A stretch of DNA of 64,000 nucleotides from Candidatus Eisenbergiella merdigallinarum (GTDB taxonomy: Bacteria; Bacillota; Clostridia; Lachnospirales; Lachnospiraceae): NCBI GenBank assembly GCA_019119355.1, contig DWXE01000028.1, positions 1-64,000 of the forward strand, written 5' to 3'. A program made the translations under genes and the position numbers. Below, in pieces: positions 8,937-16,340 of this stretch (its first letter is position 1; each line of letters begins with the position of its first letter). The notes below the pieces were generated by a model. The model worked only from the letters and a program-made list of their open reading frames with translations. It was not told where the DNA came from and did no database searches.

Positions 8937-9698
8937 TCACAGCCTGCGCAGCGTGGCCCGGACGGCCCAGAAGGCCAGATACCAGGCGCTCTGCACGGGA
9001 TTCAGCCCCTCCTGCCTCCGGTACAGCTTCCAGATCCGCGCCACGGCCGCCGCCTTGTTGGAGGAGAGGGATTGTTTCGGCCGCCGGTAAATCACCAGAT
9101 TTTCGTTCAGCCCGCAGGCTACGTGCCCCGCGCGAAGGATCTGCCACCAGGTGGCCGTATCCTCGCTCCTGACGTCCGGCATCCGCAGAAGGGATTCTTC
9201 GATCCGGTCCCGGTCCAGGAGAACGGTGCTGGTAAAGATCACGGTCCGCGACAGCGCCTCCCGGTAGGTCAGCGTCTCCGGAACCGCCACCACCTTCCCG
9301 GTGCCCCGCGCGGCCTCATCCCCGAACTCGTAGGCGCAGAAAACGAAGCCCGCGCCCTTCTCCCGCAGAAAGGCCAGCTCCTTTTCCAGCTTGTCCTCCT
9401 TCCAGACGTCGTCCGCGTCCAGAAAGGCCAGGTACTGCCCCTGCGCCCGGTCGGTCCCCAGATTGCGGGCGGCCGCAGCCCCTTTTTTCCCTTCTTCCTG
9501 AAGCAGCGGCCGGATGCGGCCGTCCTGCGCCGCCAGCCTTCGCATGATCTCCCCGCTTTCGTCCGCGGAGCGGTCGTCCACCAGAAGCAGCTCCCAGTTT
9601 TCGAAGGTCTGCCGCTGTACCGCCCGTACCGTTTCCTCCAGGTAGAGCGCCGCGTTGTACACGGGCACCACGATGCTGACCAGTCCCTGTCGTCTCAT
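8937..9698 (-). CDS. Family 2 glycosyltransferase
   Basis: A 253-residue GT2 enzyme. It has LVSIVVPVYNAALYLEETV at the N-terminus, LLVDDRSADESGE as the nucleotide site, AAAARNLGTDRAQGQYLAFLDADDVW with the DADD metal motif near residue 95, and SEDTATWWQILRAG as the acceptor-side ED motif. The sequence resembles the teichuronic-acid/capsule GT2 group (TuaG-like). It sits one base from the next gene and 19 bases upstream of the initiating transferase gene. The sugar is unknown. Confidence 0.9.
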   Translation of the reverse strand: MRRQGLVSIVVPVYNAALYLEETVRAVQRQTFENWELLLVDDRSADESGEIMRRLAAQDGRIRPLLQEEGKKGAAAARNLGTDRAQGQYLAFLDADDVWKEDKLEKELAFLREKGAGFVFCAYEFGDEAARGTGKVVAVPETLTYREALSRTVIFTSTVLLDRDRIEESLLRMPDVRSEDTATWWQILRAGHVACGLNENLVIYRRPKQSLSSNKAAAVARIWKLYRRQEGLNPVQSAWYLAFWAVRATLRRL

Positions 9699-9699
9699 C

Positions 9700-10626
9700 C
9701 TACAGTTCTTCCTTTACCAGATAAATCGGGCGTTTCTTCACTTCCAGGTACGTTTTGGACAGATACTGCCCCAGAATGCCCACGCAGAACAGCTGCACCC
9801 CGGACACCAGCAGGATGATGCAGACCAGCGACGGCCATCCCGCCACCGGATCGTGGGTAATGAGGTTCTTGACCACGAGCACGGCGATGGCCACGAAGGC
9901 CGCGAAGCAAAACAGCACTCCCATCACCGAGGAAATGGCCAGCGGCACCGTGGAAAACGCGGTGATCCCGTCGATGGAATACAGGAACAGCTTCCAGAAA
10001 TTCCATTTCGTCTCCCCGTGGGCCCGTTCCACATTCTCGTACTCCAGCCATTTGGTCCGGTATCCCACCCAGCCGAAAATCCCTTTCGTAAACCGGTTGT
10101 ACTCGCACATGGAGAGGATGCCGTCCACCACCTGCCTGGTCATCAGCCGGTAGTCCCGGGCCCCGTCCACGATCTCCGTTTTGGAAATCCGGTTCATGAG
10201 CCGGTAAAACATCCTCGCAAAAAAGGACCGGATGGGCGGTTCCCCCTTCCGGTTCACCCTGCGGGTGGCCACGGAGTCATATCCCTGTCTGATCCAGGAA
10301 AACATCTCCGGGAGCAGGGACGGCGGATCCTGGAGATCCGCGTCCATCATCACCACGTAATCCCCCTTCGCCTTCTGAAATCCGGCATAGATTCCCGCTT
10401 CCTTGCCGAAGTTTCTGGAAAAGGAGACCAGATGCACCCGGGGATCCCGTTCGTGCAGCCGGCGCACTGCGGCGGCGGTTCCGTCTTTGGAGCCGTCGTC
10501 GATGTAGATGATTTCCAGTTCCAGCCCCTCCCTCTCCAGAAAAGGCCCGTTTTTGCACATTTCGTCATAGAAGACCGGCACGTTTTCCTCTTCGTTATAG
10601 CAGGGCACGATTACGCTCAATAACAT
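9700..10626 (-). CDS. DPM1/GtrB-like family 2 glycosyltransferase
   Basis: A 308-residue membrane GT2 of the polyprenyl-phosphate hexose synthase type (GtrB, ArnC, DPM1). It starts LLSVIVPCYNEEENV, then IIYIDDGSKDGT, FSRNFGKEAGI, VVMMDADLQDPPSL and RMFYRLMNRIS, followed by two C-terminal transmembrane segments (about 230-290). These enzymes usually load undecaprenyl phosphate with a sugar used outside the membrane by GT-C transferases, which fits the GT-C-like membrane proteins in this window. The start was taken at the ATG after AGGAGAGAGAAC; an upstream in-frame ATG overlaps the preceding gene and has no ribosome site. Confidence 0.9.
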   Translation of the reverse strand: MLLSVIVPCYNEEENVPVFYDEMCKNGPFLEREGLELEIIYIDDGSKDGTAAAVRRLHERDPRVHLVSFSRNFGKEAGIYAGFQKAKGDYVVMMDADLQDPPSLLPEMFSWIRQGYDSVATRRVNRKGEPPIRSFFARMFYRLMNRISKTEIVDGARDYRLMTRQVVDGILSMCEYNRFTKGIFGWVGYRTKWLEYENVERAHGETKWNFWKLFLYSIDGITAFSTVPLAISSVMGVLFCFAAFVAIAVLVVKNLITHDPVAGWPSLVCIILLVSGVQLFCVGILGQYLSKTYLEVKKRPIYLVKEEL

Positions 10627-10661
10627 GTTCTCTCTCCTGTATCCCTTTCCCTGGACGGCCC

Positions 10662-11033
10662 TCAAAAGCCGTCCATTCTCACTTTGTCCGCAATTCTGGC
10701 GATATATTCGCTGTTGGTGGGCCTGACGGATCCCGTCAGGCGGCTGAACCCGAACAGGTCTTCGAAGACCTCCGGATTCCCCCTCTCCCAGGAAACCTCG
10801 ATGGCGTTGCGGATCGCCCGCTCCACCCGCTGCAGCGTGGTCCGGTAACGCCTCGCGATCACCGGGTATAACAGCTTCGTCACGCTGCCCACCAGCTCCA
10901 TATCGGAGGCGGAAAGAAGCACCGCCTCCCGCAGGTAATAATATCCTCTCAAATGGGCCGGGATCCCCAGCTCCAGCATCAGCCCCGACACATAGCGCTC
11001 CGTTTCCACCGTACTTTTCTGTTCCGTCACCAT
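10662..11033 (-). CDS. Stand-alone Spo0A-type DNA-binding domain protein
   Basis: A 123-residue protein that matches the C-terminal output domain of Spo0A across nearly its whole length. GIPAHLRGYYYLREAV, SVTKLLYPVIARRY, RVERAIRNAIEVSWERGN and the RPTNSEYIARIADKVRM ending correspond to the helix-rich DNA-reading domain, including the recognition helix with RVERAIR. No receiver domain is present, so it cannot be phosphorylated at the usual aspartate. It is the first gene of the second part of the polysaccharide operon, 35 bases before a GT2 gene, and has its own 186-base leader. It probably regulates this locus, in place of the LytR or UpxY-like factors seen elsewhere. A full Spo0A is expected elsewhere in the genome. 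Confidence 0.9.
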   Translation of the reverse strand: MVTEQKSTVETERYVSGLMLELGIPAHLRGYYYLREAVLLSASDMELVGSVTKLLYPVIARRYRTTLQRVERAIRNAIEVSWERGNPEVFEDLFGFSRLTGSVRPTNSEYIARIADKVRMDGF

Positions 11034-11069
11034 GAGTTCCTCCTTTACGTTTCGCCGGATTCCGTCAGG

Positions 11070-11110
11070 AATCCCGTTTTTGCAACTTCATCTTATCACG
11101 CAAAGGAAGA
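11070..11110 (-). promoter_or_regulatory. Possible promoter for the Spo0A-domain gene
   Basis: The 186 bases between the manC stop and the Spo0A-domain gene contain, on the minus strand, a TAAGAT -10-like hexamer with only a poor -35 (TTTCCC) 17 bases upstream. A weak 0A-box-like heptamer (CGTCGAG on the plus strand, 11127-11133) lies just upstream. No terminator hairpin with a U-tract is seen after manC. The signal is weak and offered only as a candidate. Confidence 0.3.
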
Positions 11111-11219
11111 AGGGGAAACGGAAACGCGTCGAGAAATTTCGCGCCGTTTCGCCCTCTTTCCCGGAGATTTTCGCGGAATCTTCCGGTTCGGGGAGACGGC
11201 GTTCCCTCCGGCGGTGTCT

Positions 11220-12287
11220 CTAAAGGAAGCGGCTGCGCCCTTCCTCTTCCAGCCGTTCCACCACCTGTTTGATCCGCTGGGCCTGGGAAACGGGGCAGAC
11301 CAGCACGGCGTTGTCTCCTTCCGCGATGATCAGATCCTCCACGCCCACCGCGGCGATGAGCTTATGCGTCCCGCAGACCACGCAGTTCTTCGCATCCAGA
11401 AACAGCGTCTCCCCGCTGGCGATATTGCCCGCCTCGTCCTTCGTCCGGACACTGTCCAGGCTGTCGAAGCTGCCCACGTCGCTCCAGCCGAAGTCCCCTT
11501 CCAGCATGAGCACGCCCCTGGCCCTCTCCATGATCCCGTAGTCCACGGAAATTTTGGGGATGACAGGGTAGACCTCCCGGATCACTTCCTGTTCCCGGTC
11601 CGTTCCCATGGCGTCTCCGATCTTCTCCAGGCAGGCGTAAATGTCGGGCAGCAGCTCCCGGAAATACCGCAGGATGGTGGACGCCTTCCAGACGAACATC
11701 CCGCTGTTCCAGGCATACCCGCCGTCCTCCAGATAGGCCCGGGCCGTATCCGCGTCCGGCTTTTCCACGAACTCTTCCACCGCCCTCCAGGGCCTGCTTT
11801 CCACCGGAATGCTTTTGATATAACCGTAGCCGGTGGAAGGGAAGGTGGGCCGGATGCCCACGGTCACCAGGGCGTCAGTCTCCTCCGCAGCCTTCACGGC
11901 CAGCTTCATCACCCGGGTGTATTCCTCCTCGTCCCGGATATGGGGATCCGCCGCGAACACGCACATGATCCCGTCCTCCTGTTTTTTCACCAGCTCCATG
12001 GCCGCGTAGCCGATGCAGGCCGCTGTGTTGCGGGCCGCCGGTTCCGCCAGGATGTGATCGGCCGCGATCCTCCCCCCGGTCTCCTGCAGCATCAGCCCCG
12101 CCTGGCTTTCGTTGGTGACGATATAAATATCCTCCCTCCGGATGAAGCCGCGCTGGCGGTCTATGGTCTCGTTCACCAGGATGTCCTTCCCGGAAAGGTT
12201 CAAAAACTGCTTCGGCCTCGCCTTCGTGCTCAGGGGCCAGAAACGGGTCCCGCCGCCCCCGGCCATAATCACGCCGTATACTCTCAT
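11220..12287 (-). CDS. manC: Mannose-1-phosphate guanylyltransferase
   Basis: A 355-residue nucleotidyltransferase that makes GDP-mannose from mannose-1-phosphate and GTP. The signature loop VIMAGGGGTRFWPLS opens the protein, followed by RPKQFLNLSG and FVEKPDADTA (the FVEKP motif). It has only the pyrophosphorylase domain and a short C-terminal helix (VSQAQRIKQVV), not the fused isomerase cupin of two-domain ManC. The start has GGAGGAAC ten bases upstream. With gmd and the GDP-fucose synthase in the same operon it completes the GDP-mannose to GDP-L-fucose route. Confidence 0.92.
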   Translation of the reverse strand: MRVYGVIMAGGGGTRFWPLSTKARPKQFLNLSGKDILVNETIDRQRGFIRREDIYIVTNESQAGLMLQETGGRIAADHILAEPAARNTAACIGYAAMELVKKQEDGIMCVFAADPHIRDEEEYTRVMKLAVKAAEETDALVTVGIRPTFPSTGYGYIKSIPVESRPWRAVEEFVEKPDADTARAYLEDGGYAWNSGMFVWKASTILRYFRELLPDIYACLEKIGDAMGTDREQEVIREVYPVIPKISVDYGIMERARGVLMLEGDFGWSDVGSFDSLDSVRTKDEAGNIASGETLFLDAKNCVVCGTHKLIAAVGVEDLIIAEGDNAVLVCPVSQAQRIKQVVERLEEEGRSRFL

Positions 12288-12347
12288 ACCAGAAGTTCCT
12301 CCATTCTTTTCAACAGTAGCGCGCTGCGCCGTCCGGTTCTGCAGGTT

Positions 12348-13304
12348 CTACATCCCGCGGGCCGCGTCCACATGTTCCACGAACCAGTCGTAGGCCAGCT
12401 TCACCCCTTCTTCCAGCTCCACCTGATGATGCCAGCCCAGGCCGTGCAGCTTCGTCACGTCTGTCAGCTTCCTGGGCGTGCCGTCGGGCATCTTTGTATT
12501 CCAGACGATCTGCCCCTCAAAGCCCACCACGCGCTGGACGGTTTCCGCCAGCTGCCGGATGGTGACTTCCTTTCCCGTGCCGATGTTCACATGCTGTTCC
12601 CCGTCGTAGTGCTCCAGCAAAAAGACGCAGGCGTCCGCCATATCGTCCACATAGAGGAACTCCCGCAGCGGCGTGCCCGTCCCCCACAGCTCCACGCTGT
12701 CCGCGCGGCTGACCTTCGCCTCGTGGAACTTCCGGATCATGGCCGGCATCACGTGGCTTCCGGCCAGGTCGTAATTGTCGTGAGGCCCGTACAGGTTGGT
12801 GGGCATGCAGCTGATGAAATCGTCCCCGTACTGGCGCTTGAAAAATTTGCACATCTCCAGCCCGGAAATCTTGGCAATGGCATAGGCCTCGTTGGTGGGC
12901 TCCAGAGGACCGGTCAGCAGCGCGTCCTCCGGGATCGGCTGGGGCGCAAGCTTGGGGTAAATGCAGGTGCTCCCCAGAAACAGCAGCTTGCGCACGCCGA
13001 AATCGTGCGCCGCCTTGATGACGTTACACTGGATCTGCATGTTATCCCAGGCGAAATCCGCCGGAGCGGTGTTGTTGGCGTTAATGCCACCCACCTTCGC
13101 AGCAGCCAGAACCACCACGTCGGGGCGCTCCGCTTCAAAAAACGCCCGCACCGCCGCCTGATCGGTCAGGTCCAGCTCCCGGTGAGTCCTTCCCACGATA
13201 TTTTCATAGCCCTTTTCCCGAAGGTTGCGGACGATGGCGCTGCCCACCAGCCCCCTGTGCCCCGCAACGTAAATTTTGTCCTCTTTGTTAATCGTACTGC
13301 TCAT
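12348..13304 (-). CDS. fcl: GDP-L-fucose synthase
   Basis: A 318-residue short-chain dehydrogenase/epimerase that converts GDP-4-keto-6-deoxymannose to GDP-L-fucose with NADPH. It shows [11 protein letters not shown] as the dinucleotide-binding loop, [20 protein letters not shown] (catalytic Ser), and YAIAKISG (catalytic YxxxK). [13 protein letters not shown] and [17 protein letters not shown] are characteristic of this enzyme. The start follows GAGAGGAGTAGAGA. It works directly after the gmd product encoded two genes upstream. Confidence 0.95.
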   Translation of the reverse strand: MSSTINKEDKIYVAGHRGLVGSAIVRNLREKGYENIVGRTHRELDLTDQAAVRAFFEAERPDVVVLAAAKVGGINANNTAPADFAWDNMQIQCNVIKAAHDFGVRKLLFLGSTCIYPKLAPQPIPEDALLTGPLEPTNEAYAIAKISGLEMCKFFKRQYGDDFISCMPTNLYGPHDNYDLAGSHVMPAMIRKFHEAKVSRADSVELWGTGTPLREFLYVDDMADACVFLLEHYDGEQHVNIGTGKEVTIRQLAETVQRVVGFEGQIVWNTKMPDGTPRKLTDVTKLHGLGWHHQVELEEGVKLAYDWFVEHVDAARGM

Positions 13305-13307
13305 TCT

Positions 13308-15032
13308 CTACTCCTCTCCTGCCCGGCCGTTCACATCTTTTTGCCGAAAGCCGGATTCCACCGTTTTCCCGTCCCTCAGTTCGATGGGCTGAACCACCGG
13401 AGAGGACGGAAATTTCTCGTATCCGATCTGCCCGCGGTCCAGCGGGACGTAGATCGTCACCCCGTCCACCTCATAGGTTTCGGCCGGCCATTCGCCATAG
13501 TCCTGCTGGTAAATATAATACGGTTCCCCGCACAGCTCCAGCACCATGTTACCCAGATTATACCCCCTGTACAGCAAAAATGCCACCAGTAAGGCCGCAA
13601 AAGTGCGAAAACCGCGGCCCTTCCCAAAAAAGCGGACACAGAGCCCGCCGAAAGCCGTCAGGGGCAAAAACAAAACGAAAAAATATCCGTACCGCACCAG
13701 AGGCGCCCCGAACTGCCAGATCAGAAAGCCCAGCAGGGCCGAAGCCTCCAGCAGGGCGAAGCCCTCCCAGCCCCATTCCCGGCATTCGGGCCTGGCCCGT
13801 TTTTGGAGCGAGACGGCCCGCTTCGCCGTCCCGGCCGCCAGGCGCAGGACGCTCACGGGAACCGCCAGCCAGGCGAAGGCCACCAGAATCCGGTCCAGTG
13901 CGGACTGCGCCGCCAGCCAGTTGGGAAACCATACGGAAAAGGGCTGATTCTTCTGATAGACGTCGAAAATTTCCTTCGCGTATACCTGGATCTCCGCGGC
14001 GTCGCTGTCCGCGTAGCCTTTGGAAATCTTCCAGTCCACGGGCAGGAAATCCGCGAAGGTAAACGGGTAGAAAAGCCACCCGGAAATGAGCGCGTTTCTC
14101 GCCAGCCAGGGAAGGGCGATGAGGGCGCCCAGCCCCAGATAGCAGGCGATCTGCCCCCATTTCCTCTGCCGGATCAGCAGGATGCCCGGATACAGGGCCA
14201 GCACCAGCATCCCCGCCGCGGACAGCTTCACCGTAGCCCCGTAGACCAGATACAGGCTCAAAAGGGCATAGGGCACGGGCGAGCTCTCCCGCCGCTCCAA
14301 AAGCTGCGCCCAGCTCATGGCCACGAAAAACAGGATCAGCATGGCGAAATAGTCCGACGCCGGGGAAACCAGCTCCCGGAACACCGCCACCAGATAAAAG
14401 ACGCAGCCCGCCGACAGAAAGTCCGACAGAACCGCCCGCCTGCGCCGGAACAGATCCAGGAGGGATGCGCTTTGAACCGCACACAACAGAGCGAAAAATC
14501 CCTGGACGCAGTGCATCGGGTATTTCGTCAGCCCGGCTCCCCCGTACAGGGCGCAGAGGGCGAACGCCGCGCTGTTATAGCCGAACCGGCTGTGCAGATT
14601 GGCCAGCCCCGGCACCACGCCGTATTCTTCGATCCACCGGATGCTCTGGGCGTGATAGAGCCCGGTATCGTAATGCATGTATCCACGGGAAGACCCGTAG
14701 GCGAACAATAAGACGAGGAAACCGTACAGAAACAGCCGCCCCCGTCCGGTTTCCTCCATTTTCCGTTTGAAAAAGCTTTTGATCCTCTTTCGCAATACCG
14801 CTGCCGCCGCAGCCACGAAAACGCACAGCAGGGCGTTGGCCCAAAGCCCCACCCCGGCGAACAGGCTGAAATACTGGGCGTACACGTTCAGCGCCAGAAG
14901 GCCCGCCATCAGGACGGAGACGGCGCTTCGCACCCGGTATCCGCCCCGGCGTTCAAAGGGGGCCAGGACGGCGAATCCGGTCACAAAGGCCGTCAGCGCG
15001 AAATAGCACCACTGGATCAGTATCATGCACAT
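13308..15032 (-). CDS. LIC_10190-like polytopic membrane protein, probable GT-C transferase
   Basis: A 574-residue protein with a dozen or more hydrophobic segments. The loop after the first group of segments, HYDTGLYHAQSIRWIEEYG then VPGLANLHSRFGYNS, matches what I recall of the LIC_10190 family. Its placement of an acidic residue near the first large extracytoplasmic loop is like that of GT-C glycosyltransferases. It ends in a hydrophilic domain of about 80 residues. It lies between gmd and GDP-fucose synthase genes, 3 and 19 bases from them. A role in moving a sugar from a polyprenyl carrier is inferred and not shown. Confidence 0.7.
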   Translation of the reverse strand: MCMILIQWCYFALTAFVTGFAVLAPFERRGGYRVRSAVSVLMAGLLALNVYAQYFSLFAGVGLWANALLCVFVAAAAAVLRKRIKSFFKRKMEETGRGRLFLYGFLVLLFAYGSSRGYMHYDTGLYHAQSIRWIEEYGVVPGLANLHSRFGYNSAAFALCALYGGAGLTKYPMHCVQGFFALLCAVQSASLLDLFRRRRAVLSDFLSAGCVFYLVAVFRELVSPASDYFAMLILFFVAMSWAQLLERRESSPVPYALLSLYLVYGATVKLSAAGMLVLALYPGILLIRQRKWGQIACYLGLGALIALPWLARNALISGWLFYPFTFADFLPVDWKISKGYADSDAAEIQVYAKEIFDVYQKNQPFSVWFPNWLAAQSALDRILVAFAWLAVPVSVLRLAAGTAKRAVSLQKRARPECREWGWEGFALLEASALLGFLIWQFGAPLVRYGYFFVLFLPLTAFGGLCVRFFGKGRGFRTFAALLVAFLLYRGYNLGNMVLELCGEPYYIYQQDYGEWPAETYEVDGVTIYVPLDRGQIGYEKFPSSPVVQPIELRDGKTVESGFRQKDVNGRAGEE

Positions 15033-15051
15033 AGGCCGTCACGCTCCGCGC

Positions 15052-16119
15052 TCATTTTTCGCGGCTTCTGTATTCTTCACAGGACATGCCGCAGATTTCC
15101 CGCATGTCCGCCTCCATCATCATGGCCACCAGGCCCTCGAAGTCCGTCTTCCTGCGCCAACCCAGCTCCTTCTCGGCCTTTTCGCAGTTGCCCCACAAAA
15201 ATTCCACTTCCGCAGGGCGGTAGAATTCGGGGTTGACGTCCACCAGCAGCCTTCCGGTCTCTTCGTCGTAGCCCTTTTCGTTGACGCCCTCGCCTTCCCA
15301 GCGGATCCGGATGCCCACCTGTCCGAAGGCCTTTTCCACAAATTCCCGCACCGTGTGGGTCTCGTTGGTGGAAAGCACGTAATCCCCGGGCTTATCCTGC
15401 TGCAGCATTCGCCACATGCCCTCCACGTAGTCCCCAGCGAAGCCCCAGTCGCGCTTAGCGTTCATATTGCCCAGAGAGAGCTTCTCCTGATTTCCGGCCA
15501 GGATGTTCGCCACGGCCAGAGTGATCTTGCGGGTCACAAAATTCTCCCCTCTTCTGGGGGATTCGTGGTTAAAGAGGATGCCGTTGCAGGCAAACATGTT
15601 GTACGCCTCCCGGTAGTTCACGGTGATCCAGTAGGAGTACAGCTTCGCCACGCCGTAAGGGCTCTTGGGGTAAAAGGGCGTCTTTTCGCTCTGGGGGGCC
15701 GTCTCCGGCAGGCCGCCGAACAGCTCCGAGGTGGACGCCTGATAAAACCGGCAGTTGCCCCCGTTGACCCGCAGCGCTTCCAGGAGCTTCAGCGTGCTGT
15801 TGCCCGTGGCTTCCGCCGTGTATTCCGGCACTTCAAAGGAAATTCCCACATGGGACTGGGCCGCCAGGTTATACACTTCCGTGGGCTTGATCTCCGCCAC
15901 GATACGCATCAGGCAGCTGGAGTCCGTGGTGTCCGCATAATGGAGGAAAAACTTCACATTGTGGTAGGAGGACGCCAGCAGGTGGTCGATCCTGGCCGTG
16001 TTGGAGATGCTGTGGCGGCGCACCAGCCCGTGCACCTCGTACCCCTTCTCCAGCAGCAGTTCCGCCAGATAGGAACCGTCCTGCCCGGTAATTCCCGTAA
16101 TCAAAGCTACATTTCTCAT
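15052..16119 (-). CDS. gmd: GDP-mannose 4,6-dehydratase
   Basis: A 355-residue extended short-chain dehydrogenase that removes water from GDP-mannose to give GDP-4-keto-6-deoxymannose. Motifs are [16 protein letters not shown] (GxxGxxG), [53 protein letters not shown] (YxxxK) and [16 protein letters not shown]. Length and all motifs are normal. It is the promoter-proximal gene of the polysaccharide operon; GGGAGAATCTGAGA precedes the ATG and a strong promoter lies about 95 bases upstream. Confidence 0.96.
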   Translation of the reverse strand: MRNVALITGITGQDGSYLAELLLEKGYEVHGLVRRHSISNTARIDHLLASSYHNVKFFLHYADTTDSSCLMRIVAEIKPTEVYNLAAQSHVGISFEVPEYTAEATGNSTLKLLEALRVNGGNCRFYQASTSELFGGLPETAPQSEKTPFYPKSPYGVAKLYSYWITVNYREAYNMFACNGILFNHESPRRGENFVTRKITLAVANILAGNQEKLSLGNMNAKRDWGFAGDYVEGMWRMLQQDKPGDYVLSTNETHTVREFVEKAFGQVGIRIRWEGEGVNEKGYDEETGRLLVDVNPEFYRPAEVEFLWGNCEKAEKELGWRRKTDFEGLVAMMMEADMREICGMSCEEYRSREK

Positions 16120-16140
16120 TCTCAGATTCTCCCGTTTCTT

Positions 16141-16171
16141 TCAAATTCCGACTCATTCAAATTCCGCGACA
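16141..16171 (-). promoter_or_regulatory. Direct repeat and 0A-box-like site in the gmd leader
   Basis: The decamer TCAAATTCCG occurs at 16141-16150 and 16157-16166 (plus-strand reading). It is followed at 16165-16171 by CGCGACA, whose complement TGTCGCG matches five of seven bases of the Spo0A box TGTCGAA. The sites sit between the gmd promoter and its start codon, where a repressor or the operon's own Spo0A-domain protein could bind. This is inference. Confidence 0.35.
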
Positions 16172-16211
16172 AAATGGGGGACGCGCATCCGCGCATCCGC
16201 CGATCAGTTCC

Positions 16212-16240
16212 AATATACCATGAAGGGCCCTTCTTTTCAA
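16212..16240 (-). promoter_or_regulatory. Sigma-A-type promoter of the polysaccharide operon
   Basis: On the minus strand TTGAAA (16235-16240), a 17-base spacer and TATATT (16212-16217) preceded by TGG, an extended -10. The spacer contains the palindrome GAAGGGCCCTTC, a possible operator. It would start transcription about 90 bases before gmd. Confidence 0.75.
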
Positions 16241-16262
16241 CCGGAAACGCCCTCCCTTCCCA

Positions 16263-16291
16263 TTGCATTTTTCCCGTTTTCCGACTACAAT
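16263..16291 (+). promoter_or_regulatory. Sigma-A-type promoter of the divergent DUF6020 gene
   Basis: TTGCAT (16263-16268), a 17-base spacer and TACAAT (16286-16291). It starts 22 bases from the oppositely oriented gmd promoter, so the two core promoters are back to back and may be co-regulated. Its position also rules out an earlier in-frame ATG at 16263 as the start of the gene. Confidence 0.7.
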
Positions 16292-16340
16292 AAAGCATCG
16301 GCAGCATCGAAATCCGCAATTTCAGGAAGGAGGAGCGTCC

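Noticed and set aside
10953-13592. Very long plus-strand open frame opposite manC and GDP-fucose synthase
   Set aside because: It has no ribosome site or recognisable domain and lies fully antisense to well-recognised genes; it is a by-product of high GC and codon bias.
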